64,000 nt of DNA. Origin: Fischerella sp. PCC 9431 (GTDB lineage Bacteria > Cyanobacteriota > Cyanobacteriia > Cyanobacteriales > Nostocaceae). Position numbers and translations under genes: made by a program. Positions 1-8,094 of this stretch are shown here, piece by piece. The notes beneath the pieces are model-generated. The model saw only the letters and a list, made by a program, of their open reading frames with translations. It searched no databases and had not been told where the DNA came from. How positions within the stretch are numbered: the stretch's first letter is position 1; the number at the start of each line of letters is the position of its first letter. The DNA lies in contig NZ_KE650771.1 in assembly GCF_000447295.1 (NCBI RefSeq), positions 4,540,282-4,604,281 of the forward strand, in the 5' to 3' direction.

Positions 1-825
1 ACTAATCTTGATTGTTGTCCCGACTGGAGATCGGTTTGCTTTAGAAGAATCAACTAAGTTGAAATCTACAGGATAGGTAGTCAATTCTGGTGTTAATTCC
101 TTCAAGGGAACTTCTTCTATTAAACAAGCTAACATGAGTCGAAAAGCTGCTTGTTGAACTAAAGCTATTGGTTGATTAATTTGATGGGCGATCGCACTTA
201 AGCTGATGCTACCATTGGCAAATTCCCATACCTGCCACTCCAAAGCATGTAAATGAATTTGTGGTTTAACTTGAGCAATACTCTGTATAGCCGAATTGGG
301 ATTAGGGAGTGCATCAGCTAATATTTTCCAGTTTTTTAATGTTCTTAAAGCCACCAGAGCTATTTCTATGGCTCTGAGACTTAATCCTGTCATTTCTTTC
401 ACAGGTAATGGTGCTTTGCTGTCAAGTTTAAATACACCTGTTTGAATTTCAAACAACTGTCGTACCTGATGCATTTGACTAGCAAATAATAAATTTAATT
501 GATCAGTAGTGAGTAAACCTTCAGCTTTTAAAGATAAACCAAGGGGTTTTTCTGGGGAAAATATTTGGCAATATTTTTCTAAAATTTGCTGGCTTACCCA
601 ATTTCGTTGAATAATTTTGTGTACTAAGCCTTGACCGTTTAAGCGATGTGCTGCCGCAACTACACGCCCCTGTCGAAACCAAATATAATAATATTGTGAT
701 TTAGAATCAGGAGTGTGAATATCTGGTAGAGTGCATACACTTAAACAACCAGATTTTCTGCCTTGATCAATCAGTTGAAACAATTCAGCTAAAGAAAAAT
801 CCGTGAAAGAACTAGATAGGTTCAT
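1..825 (-). CDS. DUF4388 (PATAN) domain protein, 3' end off the window
   Basis: The reading frame is open from an ATG at 825 leftward to base 1 (275 codons, no stop), so the C-terminus is missing. The N-terminus MNLSSSFTDFSLAELFQLI, followed by DQGRKSGCLSV and an FRQGRVVAAAHR segment, is typical of DUF4388/PATAN domains. These are common in cyanobacteria, often next to response-regulator receivers, and take part in signalling for phototaxis and pili. Residues from about 185 on look like a helical C-terminal module (winged-helix-like, my inference). No receiver domain is seen in the visible part. The gene is divergent from the following rightward gene, with about 780 bp between them. The family call is from sequence recognition; the exact role is unknown. 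Confidence 0.75.
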   Translation of the reverse strand, partial: MNLSSSFTDFSLAELFQLIDQGRKSGCLSVCTLPDIHTPDSKSQYYYIWFRQGRVVAAAHRLNGQGLVHKIIQRNWVSQQILEKYCQIFSPEKPLGLSLKAEGLLTTDQLNLLFASQMHQVRQLFEIQTGVFKLDSKAPLPVKEMTGLSLRAIEIALVALRTLKNWKILADALPNPNSAIQSIAQVKPQIHLHALEWQVWEFANGSISLSAIAHQINQPIALVQQAAFRLMLACLIEEVPLKELTPELTTYPVDFNLVDSSKANRSPVGTTIKIS

Positions 826-1607
826 TAGCTCATCCAAGCATAAATAAAGTAATCAATGAAGATTACACCCTAATAACTGATTGAATATCCTGCCAGTTTT
901 AAATTATTACTCTTCAACAATGTCAAATAGTTACAAATCCAACTTTTTTCTATAGATTCAAATAATCCTAAATAAATTTAGATTTATTCAATCATAACTG
1001 ACACCTAAATTTACAAGTATTGATTACACATACAAGTAACTTACAACTATAAAACCTCTAATTTAATTCTCACACTAATTTAAGCATTTTTTGTCTAGAT
1101 TAATAAATTTATAGTTACTATTTGGAAAAATTATTTACCTTTTTGTAATCACATCATTTCAGAAGCATAAAATACAGATTTCCTTTATTAGAATGAGTAA
1201 TTTTACTAATTAATCTGTTTCTAATTGATGCAGATTAAGTGATAACACTAAATATTTAAATCAACAAGTATAATTTAAAACTTTTTAATGTTGATTGATG
1301 AGAGTACTCAGCTTGATTGCAGTCTTTGTATCAAGCTAAAAAACAGCAAATAATATTATTTTTAGACAAAACACAAATAAAATACACCTTTTTTAGCCAC
1401 ATTCTGAGTATTTTTTGCTCATAACCTCCTCTAACTGGGGAAATAGGCTTTGATTCTTATCTAGTTTTCAATCTTTTCAGAATACACTAATGTTTTTATT
1501 GAAATTGTTGCTGTAAAAGTTAATTTTAGTAACGAAAGTGCAACATATTTTTTAATTAGATGAGCTTTTAATCGCATAAAGTTTAACTTTTGAAAACAAC
1601 AGTGTTG
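826..1607. other. AT-rich intergenic region
   Basis: About 780 bp between two divergent genes. It is strongly AT-rich and has stops in all frames. I see no RNA gene, repeat or clear operator. It presumably holds the promoters of both neighbours. Confidence 0.6.
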
Positions 1608-2378
1608 ATGATTAATATGATGAAAATTTGGGGTTTTTGTTTGATTTTTTTATTGCTGCTATGGAGTGGAGAAGCAAAAGCTGGAGATTTAGCTCAACGT
1701 TTAGATAGGTTTCCTACTTGGGAAAAAATCACTTCCGCTCAACCTGCTATGGGAGACTTAATCTATCCTGAGTGGATGCTAGGAGAATGGCAACTTAGCA
1801 GCACACTTGTAGATCTAGTTGCGCCTCTAGCGCCTGATATTGTCACCCCTGGATTTGAGGGAAATCGTCAGTATCTCAATCAGCCCATTAAGTGTCAAGT
1901 ACGATTTGTCAAGCAAACCACATCTGTGGCTGGATTAAAAATTCACTCTGGTGTAGATAGAAAATCAGCAGTAGTCGCGGATCGAGCATTTAATGGCTTA
2001 AATTTGGCAAGGGCTTATTTAGGCGACGCGGCTGTGATTTCTGTCAAAGTAGATCCAAGTTCGCCTAATCGTCAGATCACGTTTTTACGTCATGAACGCC
2101 AGCTAATTTCGATAGTTTCTGCACGCTCTACAGAAACTACGCCTGATGGTAGGTTTATTACAACAGAAGTTTTTCAACAACTATTCAAAGGTGGTGGACA
2201 TCCCTATTTCAACTTAGTGGAATCTACGACTGCTTATCGCAAATTATCTACTTCCAATCCAGCTATAGAAGCGGATCAAGTTACTGCTGTTTACCTTTCA
2301 CCCCAAGATCCAGATTACTTTCAAGCTGGTTCTCGTCCAGTTGCTTTGTATCGGTATCGGCTGGAATTTTTTCGATAG
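1608..2378 (+). CDS. Secreted or thylakoid-lumen conserved protein (DUF6816-like)
   Basis: The protein begins MINMMKIWGFCLIFLLLLWS and continues GEAKA-GDL, a signal peptide with an AxA cleavage site, so the mature protein is exported to the periplasm or thylakoid lumen. The mature part starts DLAQRLDRFPTWEK and contains YPEWMLGEWQL, a pattern I associate with a cyanobacterial and plastid family catalogued as DUF6816. No enzymatic function is known. An in-frame TTG lies upstream at 1590, but no Shine-Dalgarno supports it; ATGs at 1608, 1617 and 1620 all give a good signal peptide. The gene ends 117 bp before cbiM on the same strand. The DUF number is from memory and should be checked. Confidence 0.7.
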   Translation: MINMMKIWGFCLIFLLLLWSGEAKAGDLAQRLDRFPTWEKITSAQPAMGDLIYPEWMLGEWQLSSTLVDLVAPLAPDIVTPGFEGNRQYLNQPIKCQVRFVKQTTSVAGLKIHSGVDRKSAVVADRAFNGLNLARAYLGDAAVISVKVDPSSPNRQITFLRHERQLISIVSARSTETTPDGRFITTEVFQQLFKGGGHPYFNLVESTTAYRKLSTSNPAIEADQVTAVYLSPQDPDYFQAGSRPVALYRYRLEFFR

Positions 2379-2406
2379 TTATACATTAAATATTTCGGAA
2401 AATCTA

Positions 2407-2430
2407 TGAGAATGATAATCATGCTATAAA
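2407..2430 (+). promoter_or_regulatory. Candidate Fur/Zur-type operator with -10 box upstream of cbiM
   Basis: TGAGAATGATAATCA (2407-2421) matches the 7-1-7 Fur-family palindrome TGATAAT-N-ATTATCA at 12 of 14 defined positions. It lies three bases upstream of a TATAAA -10-like hexamer (2425-2430), so a bound repressor would block the promoter. The cbiM start is 75 bp downstream. The match is seen; which regulator binds (Fur, Zur or another) is inference. Confidence 0.5.
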
Positions 2431-2495
2431 TAGTTGAAGAATAAAATTTGCCAATATAAACTAAATCCTTATATATCTTCAAGGGATGGCTGATT

Positions 2496-3257
2496 TTGAG
2501 AATAATTCTTAAGGTAAAAGGTGTATTACCAATCCTGCTAGGGATTTTCAGCTTTTATATAGTCGTGAGTGCTGCTGCACCAGCCTATGCGATGCACATC
2601 ATGGAGGGCTTTTTACCTGTAAAATGGGCAGCTTTTTGGTGGATAGTTGCTTTGCCTTTTTTTGTGTTGGGGTTACGGCGAATATCACAGATCACCCAAG
2701 CAAACCCGCAATTAAAATTACTCTTAGCATTGGCAGGAGCATTTACATTTGTGCTATCCGCCTTAAAAATGCCATCGGTGACAGGTAGTTGTTCTCATCC
2801 CACAGGTACAGGATTAGGAGCAATACTATTTGGGCCTTTGGCCATGTCTGTACTGGGTAGTTTAGTACTGTTATTTCAAGCATTGCTCTTGGCTCACGGT
2901 GGTATAACAACATTGGGAGCAAATGCATTTTCGATGGCGATCGCAGGACCATTTGTGGCTTATTGGATTTATCGCTTGATGATCACAACGGGTAAACAAA
3001 GGTTAGCAATATTTCTGGCTGCTGCGATCGCAGATTTGGTTACTTATATCGTGACTTCAATTCAACTAGCTTTAGCATTTCCCACACCAGTCGGCGGGAT
3101 CATCGCTTCCTTTATCAAATTTGCCAGCATCTTTGCTGTTACACAAGTTCCTTTAGCAATTAGTGAAGGATTATTAACAGTACTAGTGTGGAACTGGCTG
3201 GCTAATTATGGACGTCAAGAATTAGAAATGTTGCAGCTAATCAAGCAGGATGAGTAA
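2496..3257 (+). CDS. cbiM: ECF transporter S component CbiM (cobalt or nickel uptake) with signal peptide
   Basis: CbiM is the membrane substrate-binding (S) component of Co2+/Ni2+ energy-coupling-factor importers. Residues 1-32 form a hydrophobic signal peptide ending APAYA; cleavage would expose MHIMEGFLP. In the NikM/CbiM family the N-terminal Met-His chelates the metal together with a later His; His101 (mature 69, in SCSHPTG) fits that role. Further family marks are [36 protein letters not shown] (split motif around 2836-2943). The start is TTG at 2496, with AAGGGA nine bases upstream. A CDF exporter gene follows rather than cbiN, which is unusual; cbiNQO come after it. A Fur/Zur-like box lies upstream. 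Confidence 0.9.
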   Translation: MRIILKVKGVLPILLGIFSFYIVVSAAAPAYAMHIMEGFLPVKWAAFWWIVALPFFVLGLRRISQITQANPQLKLLLALAGAFTFVLSALKMPSVTGSCSHPTGTGLGAILFGPLAMSVLGSLVLLFQALLLAHGGITTLGANAFSMAIAGPFVAYWIYRLMITTGKQRLAIFLAAAIADLVTYIVTSIQLALAFPTPVGGIIASFIKFASIFAVTQVPLAISEGLLTVLVWNWLANYGRQELEMLQLIKQDE

Positions 3258-3404
3258 GTCTACTAGTGGTCTGGCAAGCTTGAAATCAGGAATAGTTGTT
3301 GATGCAAACAGAGGTATGTCTACTTTTGTTAACTCGCATCATGTTTATTCCCAGGGACTTACCAACTTGTAATGACTTCAGACAATGGGTTAGGATGTCA
3401 CACA
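3258..3404. other. Gap between cbiM and the CDF gene
   Basis: About 150 bp with no open frame or clear repeat. No convincing terminator is seen, so read-through from cbiM is possible. Confidence 0.5.
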
Positions 3405-3429
3405 ATACATGAATATGCATTCATATATT
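3405..3429 (+). promoter_or_regulatory. SmtB/ArsR-type operator before the CDF exporter
   Basis: The core TGAATATGCATTCA (3410-3423) is TGAA-N6-TTCA, the half-site arrangement of cyanobacterial SmtB, AztR and BxmR operators. ATG-N10-CAT flanks extend the dyad. A TATATT -10-like hexamer follows at 3424-3429, so binding would occlude the promoter, as in smtA. The dyad is seen; the cognate repressor is not known. The ArsR gene at 10316 is a possible but untested partner. Confidence 0.6.
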
Positions 3430-3461
3430 TTTTAACAGAATAGACATTTTCCCCCATAACT

Positions 3462-4370
3462 ATGTCCATCCATCATCACCACGATCACCACCATCAGCCT
3501 ACTCACAATCGTGCCTTTATGATTGGCATTATCCTGAATGTGGGATTTGTGATCGTTGAAGCAGTATTTGGTTTTTTGACGAACTCCTTAGCTTTAACTG
3601 CGGATGCTGGTCACAATCTCAGTGATGTGCTGGGGTTAGTACTGGCTTGGGGTGCAAGTTGGCTTGCCCGTCGTCGCCCAACAAAGCGTTATACTTACGG
3701 ATTGCGTCGTTCTTCGATCTTAGCTGCTTTGCTCAACGCTTGTTTATTGTTAGTGGCAATGGGAGCGATCGCCATAGAAGCGATTCAACGCTTGAGTAAC
3801 CCCATGCCAGTGACTGGAAGCACTATCATTACTGTAGCCCTTGTCGGGATTGTGATTAATGGTATTACAGCTGCAATGTTCATGTCTGGGAAAGACCAAG
3901 ATTTAAACATTAAAGCAGCATTTTTACATATGGTGGCTGATGCCTTAGTATCTTTAGGTGTGGTTTTAGCTGGGATCGCCATTATCACAACTAACTGGTT
4001 ATGGTTCGATCCGGTGATCAGCTTAATTATTGTTGTGGTAATTTTAGTTGGCACTTGGAAGTTGTTATCTCAGTCACTGGATTTGGTACTTGATGCTGTT
4101 CCCCAGGGAATAGAGTTGTCAGCAGTACGTAATTACTTAGCGGAACTTCCTGGTGTGGTTGCTGTGCATGATTTGCATATTTGGGCTATGAGTACAACCG
4201 AGTCAGCACTAACAGCACACTTGGTTATGCTTACTGGTAATCCCGGTGATGCTTTCTTATCTCGAATCAGGATGGATTTACATGATAAGTTTGGCATTGA
4301 ACACACCACAATTCAGATAGAAACTGGTAATTTTTTATTACCATGCGCTCAGAAAAATTGTTGTGATTAG
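3462..4370 (+). CDS. CDF-family divalent metal cation exporter, zinc type
   Basis: A 302-residue cation diffusion facilitator that exports metal in exchange for protons. The N-terminus MSIHHHHDHHHQ is a His-rich metal-binding tail. The membrane metal site is clear: His51/Asp55 in TM2 (HNLSD) and His156/Asp160 in TM5 (HMVAD), the HxxxD pair typical of Zn2+-selective members such as CzcD, ZitB and ZntA-like CDFs. The cytoplasmic C-terminal domain ends with GIEHTTIQIE and a Cys-rich tail (CAQKNCCD). The ATG at 3462 has no Shine-Dalgarno. The gene is inserted between cbiM and cbiN of an importer, with its own SmtB-type operator. That suggests the two transport directions are controlled oppositely at one locus. 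Confidence 0.92.
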   Translation: MSIHHHHDHHHQPTHNRAFMIGIILNVGFVIVEAVFGFLTNSLALTADAGHNLSDVLGLVLAWGASWLARRRPTKRYTYGLRRSSILAALLNACLLLVAMGAIAIEAIQRLSNPMPVTGSTIITVALVGIVINGITAAMFMSGKDQDLNIKAAFLHMVADALVSLGVVLAGIAIITTNWLWFDPVISLIIVVVILVGTWKLLSQSLDLVLDAVPQGIELSAVRNYLAELPGVVAVHDLHIWAMSTTESALTAHLVMLTGNPGDAFLSRIRMDLHDKFGIEHTTIQIETGNFLLPCAQKNCCD

Positions 4371-4397
4371 TACTTTATCAAGCTAAGTCGGGAAGGG

Positions 4398-4450
4398 TTC
4401 GTAGTGAGCGATTTATCGCTCTATAAAGCACTGAAGTGCTGACTACAAAC
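4398..4450. repeat. 53-bp dual-hairpin intergenic repeat, copy 1
   Basis: Begins TTCGTAGT and ends GACTACAAAC. It holds two adjacent small hairpins, AGCGAT-tt-ATCGCT and AGCACT-ga-AGTGCT, inside outer arms GTAGT/ACTAC. A second 53-bp copy at 21835 has the same framework with different but still complementary stems. It lies between the CDF gene and cbiN. Confidence 0.8.
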
Positions 4451-4493
4451 TAGGTAAATTTGATTTATTGGGATAAATATGGATTATTAATTT

Positions 4494-4823
4494 ATGACTC
4501 ATTCCAAATCAAAAAATCCAAAACATAAATGGAATAATTGGTTATTACTATTAGCTGTCGTAGCATTATCAGCAACACCATTAGTGGTACTCAAAGATGC
4601 AGAATTTGGTGGTGCAGATGGCAAAGCTCAAGAAGCTATTCAAGAAATACAGCCTAAATATGAACCTTGGTTTAATTCATTAATTCAAATATCTAGTTCT
4701 GAAGTACAAAGCCTCTTATTTGCCGTGCAAGCAGCTGCGGGTGCTGGTGTAATTGGTTATGTAATTGGACTTTATAAAGGGCGTTCAGAACAGCAAAATC
4801 ATCATAATGAAAATTCAGATTGA
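4494..4823 (+). CDS. cbiN: ECF cobalt/nickel transporter component CbiN
   Basis: A 109-residue small membrane protein with the CbiN pattern: an N-terminal helix (NWLLLLAVVALSATPLVVL), an exposed loop with EFGGADGKA, PKYEPWF, and a second helix (LLFAVQAAAGAGVIGYVIG). CbiN pairs with CbiM and is needed for metal loading in the CbiMNQO system. It overlaps cbiQ by 17 bp, so translation is probably coupled. It is separated from cbiM by the CDF gene and a repeat. Confidence 0.9.
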   Translation: MTHSKSKNPKHKWNNWLLLLAVVALSATPLVVLKDAEFGGADGKAQEAIQEIQPKYEPWFNSLIQISSSEVQSLLFAVQAAAGAGVIGYVIGLYKGRSEQQNHHNENSD

Positions 4824-5619
4824 TACCCTAGCTTATACTAATCGCTTGTGTTGGTTGCCACCTGAACAAAAACTGACTTTTGCAACTGTTATGTTGATAT
4901 TTGCTGCCCTTGCTCATCCTTTTGTACAAATCATGATTGCACTTTGGATGAGTATTTGGACAGTAGTTTATGCGGGTATTCCTAGTAAAATATATCTAAA
5001 ACTAATTTACGTAGCTACTTTTTTTTGGTTAACTAGTCTACCTGCATTAATTATAAATGGGATAGAAATATCTCATCTCAATTTAATAGAAAATGACTCA
5101 ATTATTGGATTAGCTTTCGGCAATTATTACTTATATATTAGTCATCATGGTGCTTTACAGGGTCTCACAATTTTAACGCGAGCTTTAGCTTCTATTTGTT
5201 GTTTGTATTTTATTGTTCTGACTATTCCTTTTACTACACTATTACAAACTCTCAGGCGTATAGGCTGTCCAGGAATAATTACAGAACTGTTACTACTAAT
5301 GTATCGCTTTATTTTTGTGCTATTAAACACAGCTTCTGAGTTATGGATTGCTCAACAAGCCCGTGGAGGATACCGTACTTTTGCTACGGGGATGAGAAGT
5401 TTAGCGCTGTTAATTGGACAACTTCTCAAACGCACAATAGAAAACTATCGCCAAGTTTCCTTGAGTTTAGAATCAAGAGGTTTTAACGGAGAATTGCGAG
5501 TTTGGCATCCCCATCGTTATCATCAATCAAAGCGTTATACGATAGAAGCTATTTTTGGCTGCGCTTTCTTAATAGCATTAGAATGGGGGCAGAATGCAGG
5601 AATGGTTACTCGAATTTGA
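4807..5619 (+). CDS. cbiQ: ECF transporter T component CbiQ
   Basis: The transmembrane T (EcfT) component linking CbiM to the ATPases. The start chosen is the ATG at 4807 (MKIQIDTLAYTNRLCWLPPE); an ATG further upstream at 4765 lies deep within cbiN. Several membrane helices span residues 25-140. The cytoplasmic coupling-helix motif ARGGYR is followed by a second Ala/Ser-Arg-Gly motif, ESRGF, as in EcfT proteins. It overlaps cbiO by 26 bp, making a tight cbiNQO unit. Confidence 0.9.
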   Translation: MKIQIDTLAYTNRLCWLPPEQKLTFATVMLIFAALAHPFVQIMIALWMSIWTVVYAGIPSKIYLKLIYVATFFWLTSLPALIINGIEISHLNLIENDSIIGLAFGNYYLYISHHGALQGLTILTRALASICCLYFIVLTIPFTTLLQTLRRIGCPGIITELLLLMYRFIFVLLNTASELWIAQQARGGYRTFATGMRSLALLIGQLLKRTIENYRQVSLSLESRGFNGELRVWHPHRYHQSKRYTIEAIFGCAFLIALEWGQNAGMVTRI

Positions 5620-6427
5620 ACAAGTAGATTATACTTATTCAGGTGCTAAAGAATCAGCAATTAATCATCTCAATTTCAAAATTCCAGCTAAAAAAAGATG
5701 TGCATTAATTGGTCAAAATGGTTGTGGGAAAACAACTATGTTTTTATTAGCTAACGGTTTATACAAACCAGATCGAGGCAAAATTCTTTGGCAAAGAAAG
5801 CCACTACAATATGATCGCAAATCTTTAGTAAAACTACGTCAACAAGTTGGTGTTGTTTTTCAAGACCCAGAACAACAACTAGTTGCTTCTACAGTAGAAG
5901 AAGATATTTCCTATGGATTATGTAATTTAGGTTTACCAGACATTGAAATTCAACAGTTAGTCGAGCAAGCATTAATTGAATTTGATTTAATCGAACTTGC
6001 TCAAAGACCTGTACATCATTTAAGTTTAGGTCAAAAAAAGCGAGTATCTATAGCAGATGTGATGGTACTCAAACCAGAATTGTTATTGTTAGATGAACCA
6101 ACAGCATATTTAGATAGATTGCATACTCGTAAGTTGATGACGACTTTACAAAATATCCATGCTGCTGGCACAACAATAGTTATGGCAAGCCATGATCTTG
6201 ATTTAGTTTATCGTTGGGCAGATTGGATATTTGTGATGGATAGAGGAAGGCTGGTGTTGGAAGGAAAGCCCCAAGATGTGTTTAATCAACGCGAAATTCT
6301 GGAGGAATTGCAGCTAGGAGTACCCTTAATTTGTGAGATGTTGGGTGCTGTTAATGAACTTACTAAAGATGAAGCTATTTTAGAGCAATTACAACAGCGA
6401 ATATTAAATGAATTTCTTTATTTTTAG
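5594..6427 (+). CDS. cbiO: ECF transporter ATPase CbiO
   Basis: A 277-residue ABC ATPase with Walker A GQNGCGKTT, Q-loop FQDPEQQL, signature LSLGQKKR, Walker B LLLLDEPTAYLD and switch His in MASHDL. This is the CbiO/EcfA type. It is the only CbiO in the window, so it may also energise the second CbiM/CbiQ pair at 7171-8743 (inference). Confidence 0.92.
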   Translation: MQEWLLEFEQVDYTYSGAKESAINHLNFKIPAKKRCALIGQNGCGKTTMFLLANGLYKPDRGKILWQRKPLQYDRKSLVKLRQQVGVVFQDPEQQLVASTVEEDISYGLCNLGLPDIEIQQLVEQALIEFDLIELAQRPVHHLSLGQKKRVSIADVMVLKPELLLLDEPTAYLDRLHTRKLMTTLQNIHAAGTTIVMASHDLDLVYRWADWIFVMDRGRLVLEGKPQDVFNQREILEELQLGVPLICEMLGAVNELTKDEAILEQLQQRILNEFLYF

Positions 6428-6510
6428 GAATTTGTAAAAATGTTAAATGTTCTTTGAGGAGTATTTTTAAGTTCTCTTCATTTCTCTAAAGTTTATTAAC
6501 ATTGGCTATA

Positions 6511-6540
6511 ATTATTGTATGTGTCATACAGATAATACAA
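6511..6540 (+). promoter_or_regulatory. Inverted-repeat promoter/operator of the relic TA pair
   Basis: TTGTAT...ATACAA arms enclose GTATGTGTCATAC, directly upstream of the relic antitoxin start. Such dyads are typical of autoregulated antitoxin operators. Inference from position and symmetry. Confidence 0.4.
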
Positions 6541-6543
6541 GTC

Positions 6544-6688
6544 ATGCTGTCTGTAAGATTAGATCCTGAAACCGAGCAACAATTAGCGGATATCCATTAG
6601 TGCGATCGCCACTCTAGATCAAGATTTTGATATCTATCGACGCTATCGTAAACAGCATTTTGAAAGAGTTTTTCGCCCCTCTTCTTAA
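6544..6688 (+). pseudogene. Decayed toxin-antitoxin pair: antitoxin N-terminus joined to a PIN-toxin C-terminus
   Basis: An ATG at 6544 opens MLSVRLDPETEQQLADIH then a stop (6598-6600), the start of a ribbon-helix-helix antitoxin. Two bases later, in another frame, 6602-6688 reads AIATLDQDFDIYRRYRKQ then HFERVFRPSS and a stop, resembling the C-terminal end of a VapC-like PIN ribonuclease. The rest of the antitoxin and most of the toxin, including the catalytic acidic residues, are missing. The junction falls in a GCGATCGC site, which suggests deletion there. Both identities are from short segments and are tentative. Confidence 0.55.
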
Positions 6689-7170
6689 AATTTGGCGATC
6701 GCATTGACAATTGAGTAAATACAAGATCAGGCGATCGCTTGTCGTAAATCAACAGTTAGGGGTTGCCAAGAACAGAAATTACTCTGATTTTATTAACTAA
6801 TAAAAAATACTTAAAAAACGAATAAAACGAAAAGAAAATTATTCTGGAATAGAAAATATTAAATAAATAATAAACATCTAAAAAATTTTCCAAAAAAGTT
6901 GAAACAAGAGGATAAAAAGTTGTAATTTCACAAAATTTATTTATTTTATATTTTGTTTCCTTACAATATTTAACAATCAAAAGTATAAGTAAATTATTTT
7001 ATACAAATTTTCTTGTCAATAATTCTGAAGTAAGAGTATAAAATCCCCCAAGAGGGCATTGCAAAAAAGGGGTAAATTTTGTTTCTTATGAATTAGTTTC
7101 ATGATTTAGCTTCATTCTGTGGCTATTAAGAATTTATTTGTGCCAATAAAAACAAAAACAGGGGAACCTA

Positions 7171-8094
7171 ATGCATATTCCTGATGGTTTTATTTCTCCG
7201 CCAGTAGCAGCAGTTACTGGTGTGGCAAGTGTGGCAATGTTAGGTATTTCATTAACGCGATCGCGAGATGCTTTTGGAATTAAACACGCACCGATTTTGG
7301 GTTTAACAACTGCCTTTATTTTTGCTGCTCAGATGATTAATTTTCCTGTTGCAGGCGGTACTAGTGGTCACTTATTAGGGGGAACTCTGGCAGCAATTAT
7401 TCTTGGTAATCCTTGGGCAGGTACAATCTGCATCGCCACGGTTTTAATTATTCAGGCTGTGCTATTTGCTGATGGGGGAATCACTGCTTTGGGAGCAAAT
7501 ATTTTTAACATGGCAATAGTGGGAGTCTGGGTGGGCTGGGGTTTAACCCAAACTTTACAGCGATTATTTGGGGGTTACAAAAGTCGCTTGCCATTAGCAT
7601 CTGGAATCGCTGCTGCTGTGAGTGTGGTTGTGGCTGCGATCGCCTGCGCGCTTGAGTTGGCTATTTCAGGAACAGCACCTTTAGGGTTAGTTTTACCAGC
7701 AATGACTGGTGTACACATTTTGATTGGAATTGGCGAGGGTTTGATTACTGGAGGTGTGTTGACTTACCTAGCCACAGTTCGACCAGATTTGTTACCAGGA
7801 GAAGAGCGACAATTAAAAGGATGGGTAATACCAGTAGTAAGTATTCTTTTAATTTCTGGTTTACTTTCCTTGGTAGCTTCTGCGTGGCCAGATGGTTTAG
7901 AAAGAGTTGCAGAAAACTTAGGCTTTATTAACCTCGCCGAAGAGGTAAGAGTGATAGTACCAACACCTCTAGCCGATTATGGCATAGAAGGATTGGGTTC
8001 CATCGGTACAAGTATTGCTGGGATTATTGGATCAATTGTTTGCTTTGGTGTTGCTTTTGGTATTGCTCAGGTAGTTAAACCAAAGAATGCTTAA
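7171..8094 (+). CDS. CbiM-PDGLE fusion, ECF nickel/cobalt S component (NikMN-like)
   Basis: A second, different ECF metal-binding protein. It starts directly with MHIPDGF, so no signal peptide is needed to expose Met1-His2. His67 in SGHLLGG corresponds to the third metal ligand of NikM. Residues 1-205 are the CbiM domain; 218-307 are a C-terminal extension with a membrane helix, the PDGLE motif at 240-244 and a final helix. This fusion replaces the separate small subunit and is common in nickel systems. It overlaps the next cbiQ by 8 bp. Ni2+ versus Co2+ cannot be settled from sequence. Confidence 0.88.
   Translation: MHIPDGFISPPVAAVTGVASVAMLGISLTRSRDAFGIKHAPILGLTTAFIFAAQMINFPVAGGTSGHLLGGTLAAIILGNPWAGTICIATVLIIQAVLFADGGITALGANIFNMAIVGVWVGWGLTQTLQRLFGGYKSRLPLASGIAAAVSVVVAAIACALELAISGTAPLGLVLPAMTGVHILIGIGEGLITGGVLTYLATVRPDLLPGEERQLKGWVIPVVSILLISGLLSLVASAWPDGLERVAENLGFINLAEEVRVIVPTPLADYGIEGLGSIGTSIAGIIGSIVCFGVAFGIAQVVKPKNA

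Larger units (their letters stand above)
6428..7170. other. Intergenic region with toxin-antitoxin relic
   Basis: About 740 bp. It holds the relic at 6544-6688, two HIP1 sites, then a very AT-rich stretch (6780-7020) without coding potential. Just before the next gene is a purine-rich AGGGGAA (7160-7166) that could serve as a ribosome-binding site. I saw no cobalamin-riboswitch boxes. Confidence 0.6.

Noticed and set aside
2379..2495. Cobalamin riboswitch before cbiM
   Set aside because: The gap is only 117 bp and shows no B12-box sequence; a Fur-type box is the better explanation.
6756..6980. 74-codon frame on the minus strand
   Set aside because: Extremely AT-rich, Phe/Tyr/Ile-rich translation without a motif or ribosome site; chance frame in non-coding DNA.
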